Source: Phyllostachys edulis (taxonomy: Eukaryota > Streptophyta > Magnoliopsida > Poales > Poaceae). Taken from it: a stretch of DNA of 64,000 bases. Under the pieces are notes generated by a model. That model saw nothing but the letters and a program-made list of their open reading frames with translations, had not been told where the DNA came from and made no database searches. The stretch lies in NCBI GenBank assembly GCA_036346405.1, contig CM070550.1, positions 12,806,115 to 12,870,114 on the forward strand, given 5' to 3'. How positions within the stretch are numbered: the stretch's first letter is position 1; each line of letters starts with the position of its first letter. Below, in pieces: positions 21,758-33,400 of the stretch. Position numbers and translations under genes: made by a program.

Positions 21758-23900
21758 GGCTCTCCTCGTTTCCTCCAAGCTATAAAAGACTGAGTAGCCC
21801 TCTTTCATCACCTAGCTCCTTTGCTCTCTTGCTCACGTGCTCTCACCCTGTGCCTCCGCGCTTGGAGCTTCGCCAAGGAGCCCGCGGGACTCTTGGCCAC
21901 CACCTCTGATCGCCGAAAGAATCTCTTGGAGTCAGGCTGGTTTTTCGACCACCTCACATTGTTGAAGAGTTCACCAGAGTGCCCGCACCGTTCGCTATCC
22001 TTCTCCAGTCCCTCTCCCTCTATCCTTTTCTCTCTGCCCGGGTGAGTTTCTCCGCGCCCTGTTCTCCTTCTGCTCGCACGATCATGTTGCATGGTTGTAT
22101 CTCTTTCACAACCACGTTGCGTAATCGTGTCCCTTATATGATCACGTTGAGTCGTCGTATCCTCCTTTGGACCTCCTCCTCAGGACCTCCTACTTTGGAC
22201 CTCCTCCTCGGGACCTCCTCCTCGGGACCTCCTCCCGAGAGCCCATTTATATTTCTGTGTATTTCTCTTGGTTTTAACTTTTTGGTTTTCTTTTGGATTT
22301 GTGGTACTTATTTAGCTCTTTTCACACGTGTAGATTCTGGACTCTCCGAAGAGTTCTTGGACCCGACGACCTCTACCTAAGAACCTCAGCTCTACAACGA
22401 AGGCAAGTCGTAGACCTTTGATCATGTTGAACCTAGTTTGCAAAAAATATATTGTTTTATATCAACACGCATGGCTATTTGTATAAAACTTGTTTGGAAA
22501 ATAGCTAAACACCTACTCGACAGTATGACTCCTTGAATACTTGAGATTGACATGTCGACATGTACCTTTGGACCACCATAGGTTGGGTAATCTTAGTTGG
22601 ACCTCTTTATTGTGCTACCAACATGGGTGCGCATATGGCTTAGACCTGCTTAGTTATGCATTGGCTCTCGATCACTTGTTTCAACAATGATAAATTTGAC
22701 TAAGAGATTATGGAATTTTGGCATTGTGTTGTCTTAGCATGCGTTGCCCTGGCCTGTGTGGCCGCTAATAAAATTTGTTGTGCCACGACCAGGGTGATCA
22801 TTTGGCCGGGTTGAACCCAAAATATTTTCGCTCGGGCGAGTGATCATGCAGTAAAGGGGGTGCAGGAAGCACACTGGGCTGAGGAGGTCTCACCTGAGCA
22901 ACCACTAAGGACCTAACCTTGTAAGCCATTGATCCGAGCCGTACCGTGCAACCACAAGTCCATTATGGGGTGGACCTGGCCAACTAATTGGCAATGCTTG
23001 ATTCGGTTCCGTTGTGGTGGAAGTGTGTAAGACTTGGGATGGACACGCACACTTGGCGCAAGAGGGGGCCGGGAAGGCGAAACCTTAGCGAGCGGAACCG
23101 AGTTAAAGCAGAACCTTGTAAAGGCCTTGTCACGTGCTCTAGCCGTGTAAAGCTATACAACCTCTGCACAGTGTAAATCTATTCGAATAGCCCTGTCCCC
23201 GATTATAGACATGCCTAGTGATTTCATGTAAGGGGTAGACTTTCTCAAAATTATTGGTCTGGGTTGGCTCCGAGTGGTCTGGGTCATGACCAGGTTGGTC
23301 ATGAGAGGTCTGGGAAGTGACCAGGGTGGTCACAGGTTGTTTTCAAAGAAAACTTGTTTACTTATGTATTAGTCTTTCAACTTGTGCTTTCAATCTACTT
23401 ACGGTATTTCAAGTCAATATCGCTTTCTGCAAAGTAACCATAAAGACCTCCTTGTCAAGCCTTGCATGAATACTATTTCCATACTTTTCCCTATGGCTTG
23501 CTGAGTACATTCGAAGTACTCACGACTTTGTGCCGTTTGGTTGACCAGTAGCTGAAGAAGACCATCCAGGGTGCTCCGACCTCTTTAAAGAGGAGGTCTT
23601 CGAAGGCCTCTTGTGCTAGGACGTCCTCCACTCGATTGCCTGTGGGCATGTCGAATGGCCTCCACATGTTCTTTTGTTTCCGCTGTGAGCTCTTTTGTTA
23701 TAGCCCTGTGCGGCCGATCTCTGTAAAAAGCTTGGCCATAGGGTCTTCTGCTGTTATTATTGTTAATTTGTTTGCTTCATCTATAGATGTTGTATGGCTG
23801 TGACCACATCGTTGTTGAACTATGCGGACTAGCGACTGATCGTGGGACTAGTCCAGTTGGCACAGAGGGTCCCCGGGGGTTGCTTACCTGAGGCGTGACA
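21758..23900 (+). mobile_element. Chromovirus (Tekay-type) 5' LTR, U3 truncated
   Basis: Plus-oriented LTR with TATA box at 21781, a CCTCCTC-rich leader (22180-22230), and an end GGCGTGACA at 23900 followed 3 bp later by a tRNA-Met primer-binding site. Compared with the 3' LTR (41291-47775) it lacks the first roughly 1 kb of U3, whose place is taken by the inverted arm 20476-21757. A box CCTCTGCACAGTGTAAA with TTCGAATAGC lies at 23161-23215. Confidence 0.75.
21781..21787 (+). promoter_or_regulatory. TATA box of the 5' LTR
   Basis: TATAAAA in CCAAGCTATAAAAGACTGAG, matched by 42347-42353 in the 3' LTR. Confidence 0.65.
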
Positions 23901-23903
23901 AGA

Positions 23904-23915
23904 TGGTATCAGAGC
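23904..23915 (+). other. Primer-binding site (initiator tRNA-Met)
   Basis: TGGTATCAGAGC three bases after the LTR end, complementary to the 3' end of plant initiator tRNA-Met, the usual primer of grass LTR retrotransposons. Confidence 0.85.
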
Positions 23916-24429
23916 CATATTGACTGTAGGACGTAACCTTAGCTAGCATGGTCGTCTTACTCAAGGGTTTCAAAATTTATTTTATAAATCAAACCAACAG
24001 AGTAACCTGAGTAGCTATTATCCTCTCATCTTATTCTATTTTGTTCTGATCTTATCCCAGTCTTTTCTCACCTCATTCTTAGATTCTTACACCTTATCCC
24101 CTCTAAAGCTTTGTTTTCAAATTTAAAAGGATCGCTCTCATCCCAGTGATCTCAATAGGATCGAGCATTGCTTTAATTTGACCACCCAGATAAGTAGGGT
24201 TAGATATGCTTTAGTAGAGTTGCCTCCTCAGTTTAGTACCGTTTAGACCTCCTGTTTGAGTTTTGTTGCCTCTTTTAGCTCTCCGGCTATTTGTTCTTTG
24301 GGTTTAACTGACCTCCCCAGTTAGGTTGTTCCATCTTTCTCCCTTGTTCTTGCTCACCTCTATGCTTTTCCCCCCTTACCTAGTGTGCTTTCTTCTTCTC
24401 ATCTATTGAGCCCGGGAAGGTTTGTGCAG

Positions 24430-25086
24430 ATGGTCCAGACTCACAACTCGGCAAGTCAAGATGGGCCAGTAGACCCCTTTTCACAGCCACCACCTCCTCC
24501 GGCAGCCCTCGCAAATCATTTTTTGGGTCAGTTCATGGCAGCCTAGATGCAATTGATGAATGCAATGATGCAGAACATGAATCACATGATGAATCAACAA
24601 AATCAGACCTCTGCCACCCTTTTCTCAATGTTGAATCATAATCACCAAGCAGCTGCCATGCTACCACCGCCACCGCCAGTTGCTCCTCAGTCAAGACTGG
24701 CAAAGTTCATGAGGACCTGACCACCTACGTTCTCTAGCTCCTCTGAGCCTTTGAATGCAGATGACTGGCTGCGCTCCATTGAAAGGAAGCTTGCCATCAC
24801 CCGGTGTGACGACCGTGAAAAGGTCTTATATGCTGCACACCAGCTTGAAGGCACCACTGCGAAATGGTGGGAGAGCTTTTGTGCCGCCCATGCAGACCAC
24901 CAGAGCATCACTTGGGCTGAGTTCTCCGAAGCTTTCCGTCATTCTCATGTCCCTGATGGAAAGGTGGAAATGAAGAAGAATGAGTTCCAAGAGCTGCAAC
25001 AAGGGAACATGTCAGTGGGTGAGTACCTCAACAAGTTTACCCAACTCTCTAGATATGCTCCAGAGGACATCGCCACAGATGGTGAT
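24430..25086 (+). pseudogene. Chromovirus gag, truncated
   Basis: Frame opens at the ATG at 24430 (MVQTHN). A Met/Asn/Gln-rich N-terminal region and a proline run are followed by the retrotransposon gag domain at about 24745-25080 (LNADDWLRSIERKL, KWWESF, SRYAPEDIATD). Stops interrupt it at about 24546 and 24718. The frame ends at 25086 where a Tat-type LTR begins, so the zinc knuckle, protease and most of reverse transcriptase are missing. Gag would form the virus-like particle. The domain sequence is typical of Tekay/Del chromoviruses and belongs with the pol at 39119-41278. Confidence 0.8.
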
Positions 25087-25827
25087 TGTCGGTGTTTTAG
25101 AACCGAACTTACGTAAAGATTGTTTGATTCGGGGGGTCTCCTAGAATGGAATCACGCAGAGAGATTGACACGGGGATTTTTATACAGGTTCAGGCCTTCT
25201 CCGGAGAGAATAATAACCCTACTCCTGTGTGTATGGTATTGAGTGTATTCTGAACAATCAGGAGAAAAAGCTAAGACTATTACGTATGATAGTGCTAAAC
25301 CTGTCTTCTGATGGCGATTCGATCCGCCTTCCTTCTCGATTGCCGCCTTTATATAGTACGTGAAGGAGCGGCAGTTTCTCCAGGTGAAGCGGCGCCTCAT
25401 TACATCCCGTAACGGGCGCACGTTAGTAGTAATCACCGGCGTATTAACTCCTTCACGTCGCCTATGACAATATACCGAGATAATGGAGCATTACGTGCTA
25501 TTACTTGCAGAGTAACGTATGATGATTGCTTGAATTCCTTAATCAATTGGGCCCACTTATGCAGAGGTTTAATTGATCATAAGGTGGTAAATGGTGACCT
25601 AGTCATAGAAGAACTTACAACCATGAGGTAGTCGTAGCAAGACTTACGACTATGGGGTAGTCGTAGCATAACTTACGACTATGGGGTGGTCGTAGAAGAA
25701 CTTCGACCACCCAAAAACTCTTCCTTTATAACATTAAGGGGTATACTCGGGGACCATATGGCGTCATATTTACCTTTAATAAGAAATATAGATAAAAGAT
25801 AAAGTGAGGATTATTATATCCTCGTCA
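25087..25827 (-). mobile_element. Tat-lineage Gypsy 3' LTR, minus orientation
   Basis: Plus-strand start TGTCGGTGTTTTAGAACC and end ATATCCTCGTCA give TG...CA termini. A minus-strand TATA box is at 25348-25355. Next to the right end the minus strand reads GAAGTGGGGGCTAGA, a polypurine tract, which confirms the orientation. The LTR interrupts the chromovirus gag after GTGAT. No second LTR of this element is in the window. Confidence 0.7.
25348..25355 (-). promoter_or_regulatory. TATA box of the Tat LTR
   Basis: Minus-strand TATATAAA in GTACTATATAAAGGCGG. Confidence 0.55.
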
Positions 25828-28800
25828 TCTAGCCCCCACTTCAAGTGAAAGCAACTTACTTGGTAAAGGGGTTATAGATGGTCTTACGACCACGAGAGAG
25901 TCGTAGAAAGATAGTCGAAGGAAAAACTCTTCAGTCATTAGTGTACTACTTTGACCGAAATATGCTTGGTCAAGAAAATTGCTTCTGACTATCAAATAGT
26001 CGTAGAACATTTCTACGATCGCAAGGTGGTCGTAGCATGGTGATCGGAAGAAAAACCTTTCCGATTAACATTTCCTTTGGTTAAAAAGAATCTAACCAAG
26101 AAAGTAATTTCGCTTGAGGTGTAAAAGCAAACCTGATTTTCTCGAACGGACACGTTGGGGAATTTTAAACGACGCCTGTTAGCCTGTCCGTTGGAGCGGT
26201 TCCCGAGAGGGTGGCAACCTTTGGAATACCACGCCTCCGGCCCAAGGTTCGCAGTTATAAATACTTACCGGGGGTAAGACTTAGGGTTCACACTTTTCCC
26301 CAAATCATCCCACTGTTCATTAAGTTCTTGTCTTCTCCGCCATCAACTCAATCAAGAATTTCCCCTTTCTGAGAGAAATGGTAGGAGAGTCTCAAGTGGT
26401 GAGTCGGAGATGGATCTGGCGAAGATGCAAGCCCTTGTCAACGCTGGGAAGATTCGGAGAAAGTTCTTGTGGAGTGGTTCCCAGCGTATAGCGGAATGGC
26501 CATCGGGGAGGATGAACAAATCCCGTCTTCGAAAGCGTATTGTGAGTGTGGTCTCGATTGCTGCTCACCCTTTCTCACACTTATACTCGAGCATTTTGAG
26601 GTGGAATTGGTGAACCTTGGTCCCAATTCCATCACAATCTTGGCGTATTTGTGTATCTCTCGTGGGCGTGCTTTTGGGAATTCCAGCGGACCTTGAGCTC
26701 TTTCGGTATTTCTCTGGAATGGCTCGTCAAAATTTCGAATAGCGGAAGATTCTTGATCTAAAGCTCCATGACGGAAGTTGAGGGAGTACATTCAGATGTT
26801 CACCAAGTCTTCGTGGCGTCGTGGAGGAAGAGGTGGTTTTACTAGAAAGTCACCTCAGAAGACGACCTTACCTTCGAGGAAGGCTGTAGAAAAAAGCTTC
26901 ACGGATTCGACTCCCGGGATATCGGTCGGATTGCCCCTATATTCAAGCCATCAAGGATTTGAAAGCGGAGGATTAACCGATGGCATGTGGTGAAGGATTT
27001 CATCACACGTCCGAATTAGCCCTTGAAGAAGCGAGTACCTCCTATGTGGAGGTACACGGGAATAAAAAGACCCACCGAGGGACTACGAGGAGAGTAAGTA
27101 GTTTTTCGACTTAATTCTCGGTTTGGTCTTCTTGTAATTGTCTCGAGAGTATCTTTATCTGCTTTTATCTGAGATCTTTCACGAGCAAAGATTGACATTT
27201 GAGTCAAACTTCGTTTGTGAAAGCCTCATACGGAATGGCGGTTCCTCAAATCCTTGCGGTTTTGTCCGCAGAGGAAAAGGTTGGCGCCTAAAGGTAATCA
27301 AAAGTTGATTTTATTTTTAGGACTTTATAATCGTGAGAAAGAACTTACGACTAGGTAGTGATCGTAGAAAATCTTACGATCGAGGTCATGTTGTAGAAGA
27401 GCTTCGACTAGATCTTGGTCGAGAAAAACTTCTGTTGGTCATTGATTCTTCTTTTACTGCTTTTCTTCTGAAAGTAGGCATGGAAAACGCCGGACGCTGA
27501 CGAAGAGGTCGAACTGGTGACTATTGGCACAGGGGCGACAGTGGTCAAGGGCTCATCTCCTCCGACGAAAAAGCGTCGACTTACAAGAGTCGCCGATAAG
27601 GGAGGACCGAGCTCAAGTTCCTTTGTTTCGACCAGGTCCTCGGCAAGGTCTGCGGCACGCACACTCGCAACAATAGCCGAGGTCGAAACAGCTGAAGTTG
27701 AGGAGGATGAAGAACCTCTTGTGCGCAAGGCCCGTAAGGGCAAGAGCACGTCCACGCAGGACCGGCCAAGCGGTGCGGTGAGGAGACCGAGGAGGTCGAA
27801 GAACCTCCCAGGCGTAAAGTCCACAAGGCCAAGGTACCTTTTTATTATGACAAGAAAGCTTTCCACGGTTTACGCCACTTCTAGCTTTGTAAAGCAACTA
27901 GAAAAGGAGGATGGAAGGAATTTATGTCTTTGTGAAGGACAACGCCGATCGGTAGAGCCTACCGCTGAGGTAGGGCTGCTCTTAGAGTGGTCGAGACCGA
28001 TTTGACCCTCCGGAAAGTCGAGAGACGCACCGATGGTCCTGCTCAAGATCTACGACCAAGCGTGGTCGTGGTCGAGACTATTCCTCAACGAGCTACGACG
28101 GGCGTGGTCGTAGTAAAAAGTCGAGAACCCTTCCATCGGAAGATGGCTTCAAAGTTTCGATCAAGTCCAGATGCAGAGGTATGTGAAACAAGCTAAAGTG
28201 TAAGAACAACATTTACCTTTTGCTTTCCACAATTTGACTTCCTATCCTTTGTTTGTTTTAGCTCGACTTCTTCAATCCCAGGTGGCTTCTGTCGAAAGCC
28301 CATTTCCGCCTCTCAACGATTGGAGAGCGGCAGTGGGAGTGGTCGAAGGATCATCCTCGGCCCAAAGGTGGAAGAAGTCGTGGCTCGAGGCGATTGTCAC
28401 AACCGCCGGTTGTAGCCATGGCGTGAGGTAGCAACCACAAGCTGGCCGAGGTGGCGGCTATAACCACTCGGTGGCGGCTACAACCAGAAGTAGCCACCAT
28501 GATCCCCGAGGTTCTGCTCGACTCTCGAGGTAGCCGCCATGACCACCGAGGTGGTCGTGGGACCAGCAGGGGCGGTCGTAGAAGCCTCTGCCCAAGGTGG
28601 TGATGTACCTGACCACCGTGCGGGAAAAGAAATTGTTGCAGACTTCCTTCCTGGTACCCAAAGAGATCTTGCAATTTGAATCGGAAGATGAGGAATACTT
28701 CAACCATTACGATTTCTTTGGCCCCGCTTCCATAGTAGGGTCTTCTGCTTTTAGATCTCGCCATCGAGTCCCTCATCCCAAAGACATTCCCAATAGAGGG

Positions 28801-29250
28801 GACACTTTTGACAATGAGCGTCTTGAGAAGATTTGGTGGGATCGGTCGATAGAGTGGACAAATTTGAAGCATCGAGTGGTTTACTCGATATTTGCTCGAT
28901 CAACCATGAGTGTAAGTATTTAAGAATACTTATATCGTGATCTTCCTTGTTTCTTCTTGTCTTTCCTTTTGCGTAAAGCTCTAGAGCAAATTGCGTTGTC
29001 GGTGAATATCACCGACAACTTCTAGAGCTGCGACAGGAAAAAGAGGAACTCTGCAAACAAGCAGAGAGGTGGTAAGTCACTATTTTTCATAGTTGTTTTA
29101 GATCTGACTACTTATATAGTGCTTACGGGGTTTATCGTGGAAAAACTCACGACTAGGTACTAGTCGTAAAAGGCTTACGACTAGATCCATAGTCGTAGAA
29201 GAACTTACGACTAGATCAATGGTTGTAGGAGAGCTTAAAACCATTTTAAT
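25600..29250. repeat. Dispersed TACGACTA/TAGTCGTA palindromic motifs
   Basis: Many copies of CTTACGACTA followed within 5-12 bases by TAGTCGTAG or GGTCGTAG: about 25606-25715, 25885-25910, 25998-26035, 27345-27420, 28055-28115 and 29148-29240. They occur both in the Tat LTR and in non-coding parts of the antisense gene region. Confidence 0.6.
26256..26263 (+). promoter_or_regulatory. TATA box of the antisense gene
   Basis: TATAAATA about 115 bp before the first ATG (26378) of the plus-strand gene inside the minus-oriented Tat element. A CT-rich leader lies between. Confidence 0.5.
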
Positions 29251-30385
29251 AATGTTCATGTCCACTTTTAACCTTTACAGGTTAAAAAGCGACGAAAAGA
29301 CCCTGGCTGACTCGCTCGACTATCAAAAAGAGGAGTCGAGACAACTATAGGAAAAAGTAGAATTTCTCATGAGGAAGTTGAAAGAAGCTAACTCAAGAAC
29401 CTAAAAGGTGCGAGAAAGGATAAACGATGAAGTCTTTGAACTTAATCGCTTATGTTCTTGATCTTTACCTGACTGTTACTTCTTTACCTGATTTTAGGAA
29501 AAGAAGATGATATGAGAAAGCTCCAGAATGAAGTCCAAGATAAAACTTTGGTCATTCGTGAGATTTCTCGTATCTCCAGAGAGAAAGATGAAGAAATTAC
29601 GAGGTTAAAATCCCGACGATCAGGTAAGTAATTCTTTACCTGCAGTCCTTTACGAGTTCTTTCCTTTTTCACTCTTATTTCTTTTCTAGAAATGGATCGT
29701 GGTACTGGAAGTCTCGAAAATGAGCTCGAGGATAAAACCATGATTTATCTGAGGCTATTACTCATTGCCAAAGAAAATCGAGGAGATTAGATCATGGGAG
29801 AAGAAGCATCTTTGAGACCATTGCCTCCCATGAGGAAGAAATCAAGAAATTGGATTCTCGACTAGCGGTAAGGAAATCTTTTACTGTGATTATTTTTGTT
29901 TTCTTTTCCTCTAGAAGTTTATTTTTGCTTGACCGGTCTTATTCTTTTTGAGCAAGCGATCGAAAACAAACAACTCATGAGGCTTCGACTTCGTACCCAG
30001 AGAGATGGAGACAATAAAGATTAATCTTCAAAGCGATGTCACGCTCTGAACAATGTACTTGGTGAGCTACATCTTGAGGAAAAAGCTCCTCAAGATGATC
30101 GATGGTCGCTCACGTAAGTACAATTGGGGAACAAGTCGGGACTTTGCAAGAACCGATGACCACCTTGAAGACCAACCAAAATTTGAATCGATAAAGGAGG
30201 CGGAAGTTGCGATAAGTTATGTATTGGCAAAACTTAAAGCTCGTGACCCCACCTTAATGTTCAACCAATCGGCCGACTTATTTGCTTGAAGCGAAGCAAG
30301 TCGTGCGATTGAAGAAATGCAATTAGTTGGCGGAAGGTTTGGAGGAGATCTTGTTGGGCTCTCCTTCTTGAGTAGTTTGTAACAA
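26378..30385 (+). pseudogene. Antisense gene of the Tat element (putative gypsy-type transposon domain)
   Basis: Plus-strand gene opposite to the pol of its host element. The first exon region (about 26460-26690) encodes VEWFPAYSGMAIGEDEQIPSS, a Cys-rich step, then FEVELVNLGPNSITILAYLC, matching the pattern of the 'putative gypsy type transposon' domain (PF04195: ...FL..L..Y.VQL..L.PNSI..IA.F..LCE). Later blocks (WRRGGRG near 26815, VVKDFI and PPMWRYTG near 26985-27060) follow the family order. Further exons (about 27500-28000, 28600-28915, 29000-29880) are charged and coiled-coil-like, and the last (about 30050-30385) ends in ISYVLAKLKARDP. Many frameshifts and stops make it non-functional, and exon borders are uncertain. 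The function of this gene in Tat elements is not known. Confidence 0.55.
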
Positions 30386-30444
30386 ACCTGTGGAAAAAAC
30401 CAGCTTTTGTCGATGTATTATATAATCCATCTTTTTTCCTGCAA

Positions 30445-30449
30445 ATCAT
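30445..30449. repeat. Target-site duplication ATCAT, left
   Basis: Matches 35104-35108 and bounds the solo LTR 30450-35103. Confidence 0.8.
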
Positions 30450-33400
30450 TGTAACAGCCCAAAATCCTTAAGTTGGATTAGTTAAGCATCTAATGTGCAT
30501 TTATGAAATTTTGGACCTTTTTAAAACTTTTTGTTGCAAAACAAATAGGTTACCACCTGGTTTTCCAAAACCTAGAAATGAAATTTCTAAAACAAAATAA
30601 AAGTTGGGCAAGAATTTGAAAACTTAATTCAGAGTAGGGTATAAAACCCTATGTTGAATGTCCTTTGATTTTGAAGACTAGATCTGGAACCTAGTAACCC
30701 AATACTCCTTCTCTATTTCCAACTTGAAAATATATTTTCTATAGCTCAGAAATACAAACTGATTTCTATTTGAAAATATGGTATACCCATAGCTGGGAAT
30801 AATGTATTTGGATTTTATGTGCTATGTTGTACATGTTTAAATTTTGCTGAAATTCTTGAAGGATATTTGGTTCTCTTGTGATTTGCCTGTTCGGATTTGA
30901 GTTGGAATTTAAAATACAAACAAACCTTGAACAGTGCCTGGAAATAATTTTCCTAGGTTCTGGAACACTATATCAACTCACCTTTAAAAATTCACAATTT
31001 TTAGATTTTAATTACTATTTTAAGTAACCAGTCAATCTAAGAAAATCGAAAGTCAAACATTAAGAACATACTCTTAAAATAATGTTGGAGAAAGTATACT
31101 TCAAGTGAAACCCTAGAAAATTTACAGAATAATAATCTTTGTTTCCTCAACCTCCACTAAAAATTTCATCAATTTTAAAGCTGATCAGCTATATCTAAAA
31201 ATCGCTTAAACCTTCCTTAGCCAATTTGGAAATAAGCAAAACCATTGTTCCTCCACCCACGTATTCTTTGCTACCAGTTTTCTTCCCTCTCGCCCGTGGT
31301 TTCATTCTTTTGCCCTAGGCCGGCTCTCCCTTTTCCCATTTTCTCCACTGTCTTTCTTTCCACCCCCCCTTGGCTGCTCCTTTACCCCCCAGGCCATTTC
31401 TTCCATTCATTTTCTTCTCCATCGAGAAACCAAAGAGGCCGAGCTCTGGCGTCTCCCCATCGAGCTCTCCTCTCCACCGCCTCCCAAGCTCCCGCCCCCC
31501 CACCGGCCTCCTCACTCCCCGCTCAGTAGCCTTGCGCCCTGTCCAGGCCTTGCAGCCGCCTCCCGCCCTTCCGCTCCCCTTTCCCATTGCCCGCCCTTGC
31601 CGCCTTTGGGCTGCATTGTGCCCGCCGCCTCTGTGACTCGGCCGTCGCCGCTCCTCGGCCGCCGCCGCCCTCCATCGCCGGATCTGTGACATCCTCGGCT
31701 CCGTGCAACTCGACCCGGCCCGGCTCCTCCTCCGCCTCCACCGCCGTCGGATCCGCCTCCTCCCGGCCCGTGCGCCCAGCTCGGCCCCGGATCCACCTCG
31801 ACTCCCCCAGATCCGCCCCGGCCCGGCCACTCTGCCGCGGATCCGCCTCAGGTGCCCTGAAGCCCGCTGGCCCGTGTCCCTTGGCTCGAGATGCACCGCC
31901 TCCACCCCGAGCAGCCGTGTGACTCGAGCACCGTCGCTCCCTCCTCTCTCACAGCCTGCCATCATCACTACCTGAGCCGCCAAGGGTGCCCCACGACCTT
32001 CGGCCGCCAAGAATGAGCCATGGTCGAGCCACCTTCGATTTCCCTCTTGCTTGCCCTCTCGTGTTTGTCTAAATGTCTCAAAGAGTGTCCTTGTTTCTCT
32101 CTGGTGATATCCCCGGGCCTCGTGTTATCGCCTCCTTCTTCTCCTCGGCCCCATTTTTTCGCGATTCTTGAGGCCGCCACCAGCTTTCCTCGCGGCCGAA
32201 GACATGGCCGAGCTTCCTATCTTAAGCCTCTTTGCCCAGTCTCTGTGTTTTACCTCCTTGTCAAAATGGAAATCATGTGTAAAGCTAACCCAGTGCTGTT
32301 ATCAAACTTTAGGGTTGTTAATTAAGCTAAAGCAAACCTCTTGATGTTTAAGTATTGAAGGAAGATGAGTGCCTGACTTTTTATTTCAAAGACATCTTGC
32401 TATTGTAGGTTGTGCAAATAGTAGTATGGAGAAATTTCATATTTGTCGAAAGGCTATTAACTTGACCAATTTTAGTAGTTAGCATTGTTGTTGTTCCTTT
32501 TAGCCATTTACTCAATTCAGCTGTCAGGAGCAAGCTTAGTTGAAAACATGTATGGATGTGAAATTTAAGAAGATGTGTTAACACCAACCTAACTCGCACA
32601 ATGTTTCTTATAAGGATGCTTGAGCCGAGAAAATGTGTAGCTAAAGCATGTTTACGGCATTTAGTCATTGGCATTACAGATCAAGGTGCTTAAAAATTTT
32701 ATTGTCCCAATTGAGTTGTAGACCTTAACACTAGTAGAGGCAAATCTTCTACACATGGTGTTAAGTGTAGTCCAGTGCTTAAGCATGTTTAGTAATATTT
32801 AGTATCCTTAGCAGCTTAATGAACCTAAAAGCGGAATTGTTAACCTCACAAGATTAGTAATCATCCTTTAGCAATTTAATCAAAGAAAGCAAAAGTTAAA
32901 CTAAAGGCAAGTTTAGAATGCAATACTTATCTATCTGTGAGTTAGGACTAATTCTAATGCTAAAGCTAATGAGGTAGATAATACCTTTTGGTAAAGCAAT
33001 TAAAGGTGAAAACTCACAAGTTGGTTCTTAGCCTAAAGGCATAGGATCATGCCCTCTGTTGCAAATCCAAAATAATTAATTACAACTTGAGATTGGTTAA
33101 ACTTCAAAAAAAAATTCACAACTAAGTCACGTCAAATCTAAATTGAATGAAATCAATTGTGTTGTTCATATAATTGTATCCTCTATCCATTCTTGTAATC
33201 CTTATACCCACCCCTATCCTACAAATTTTCGCTAAATAATTTAATTCGGATGAACAGTAACAAATGAGAATTAATTTGATTTTTTTGAAATATGAATTTC
33301 AAACTACTATAGCTCTCACATACTAAATCCAAACGGAATAATTCTTTCACCTATATTCATCTAAAATCATGCTCTTCCTTCTGTGAATTTTTCATGTTTT

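Noticed and set aside
23904..23915. tRNA-Met gene
   Set aside because: Only the 12 bases complementary to the tRNA 3' end are present, placed right after an LTR; it is a primer-binding site. The same holds for 51210-51221.
31315..32010. 231-codon minus-strand frame in solo LTR A
   Set aside because: Low-complexity G/R-rich frame in the GC-rich LTR zone; no homologous domain and no conserved counterpart in LTRs B and C.
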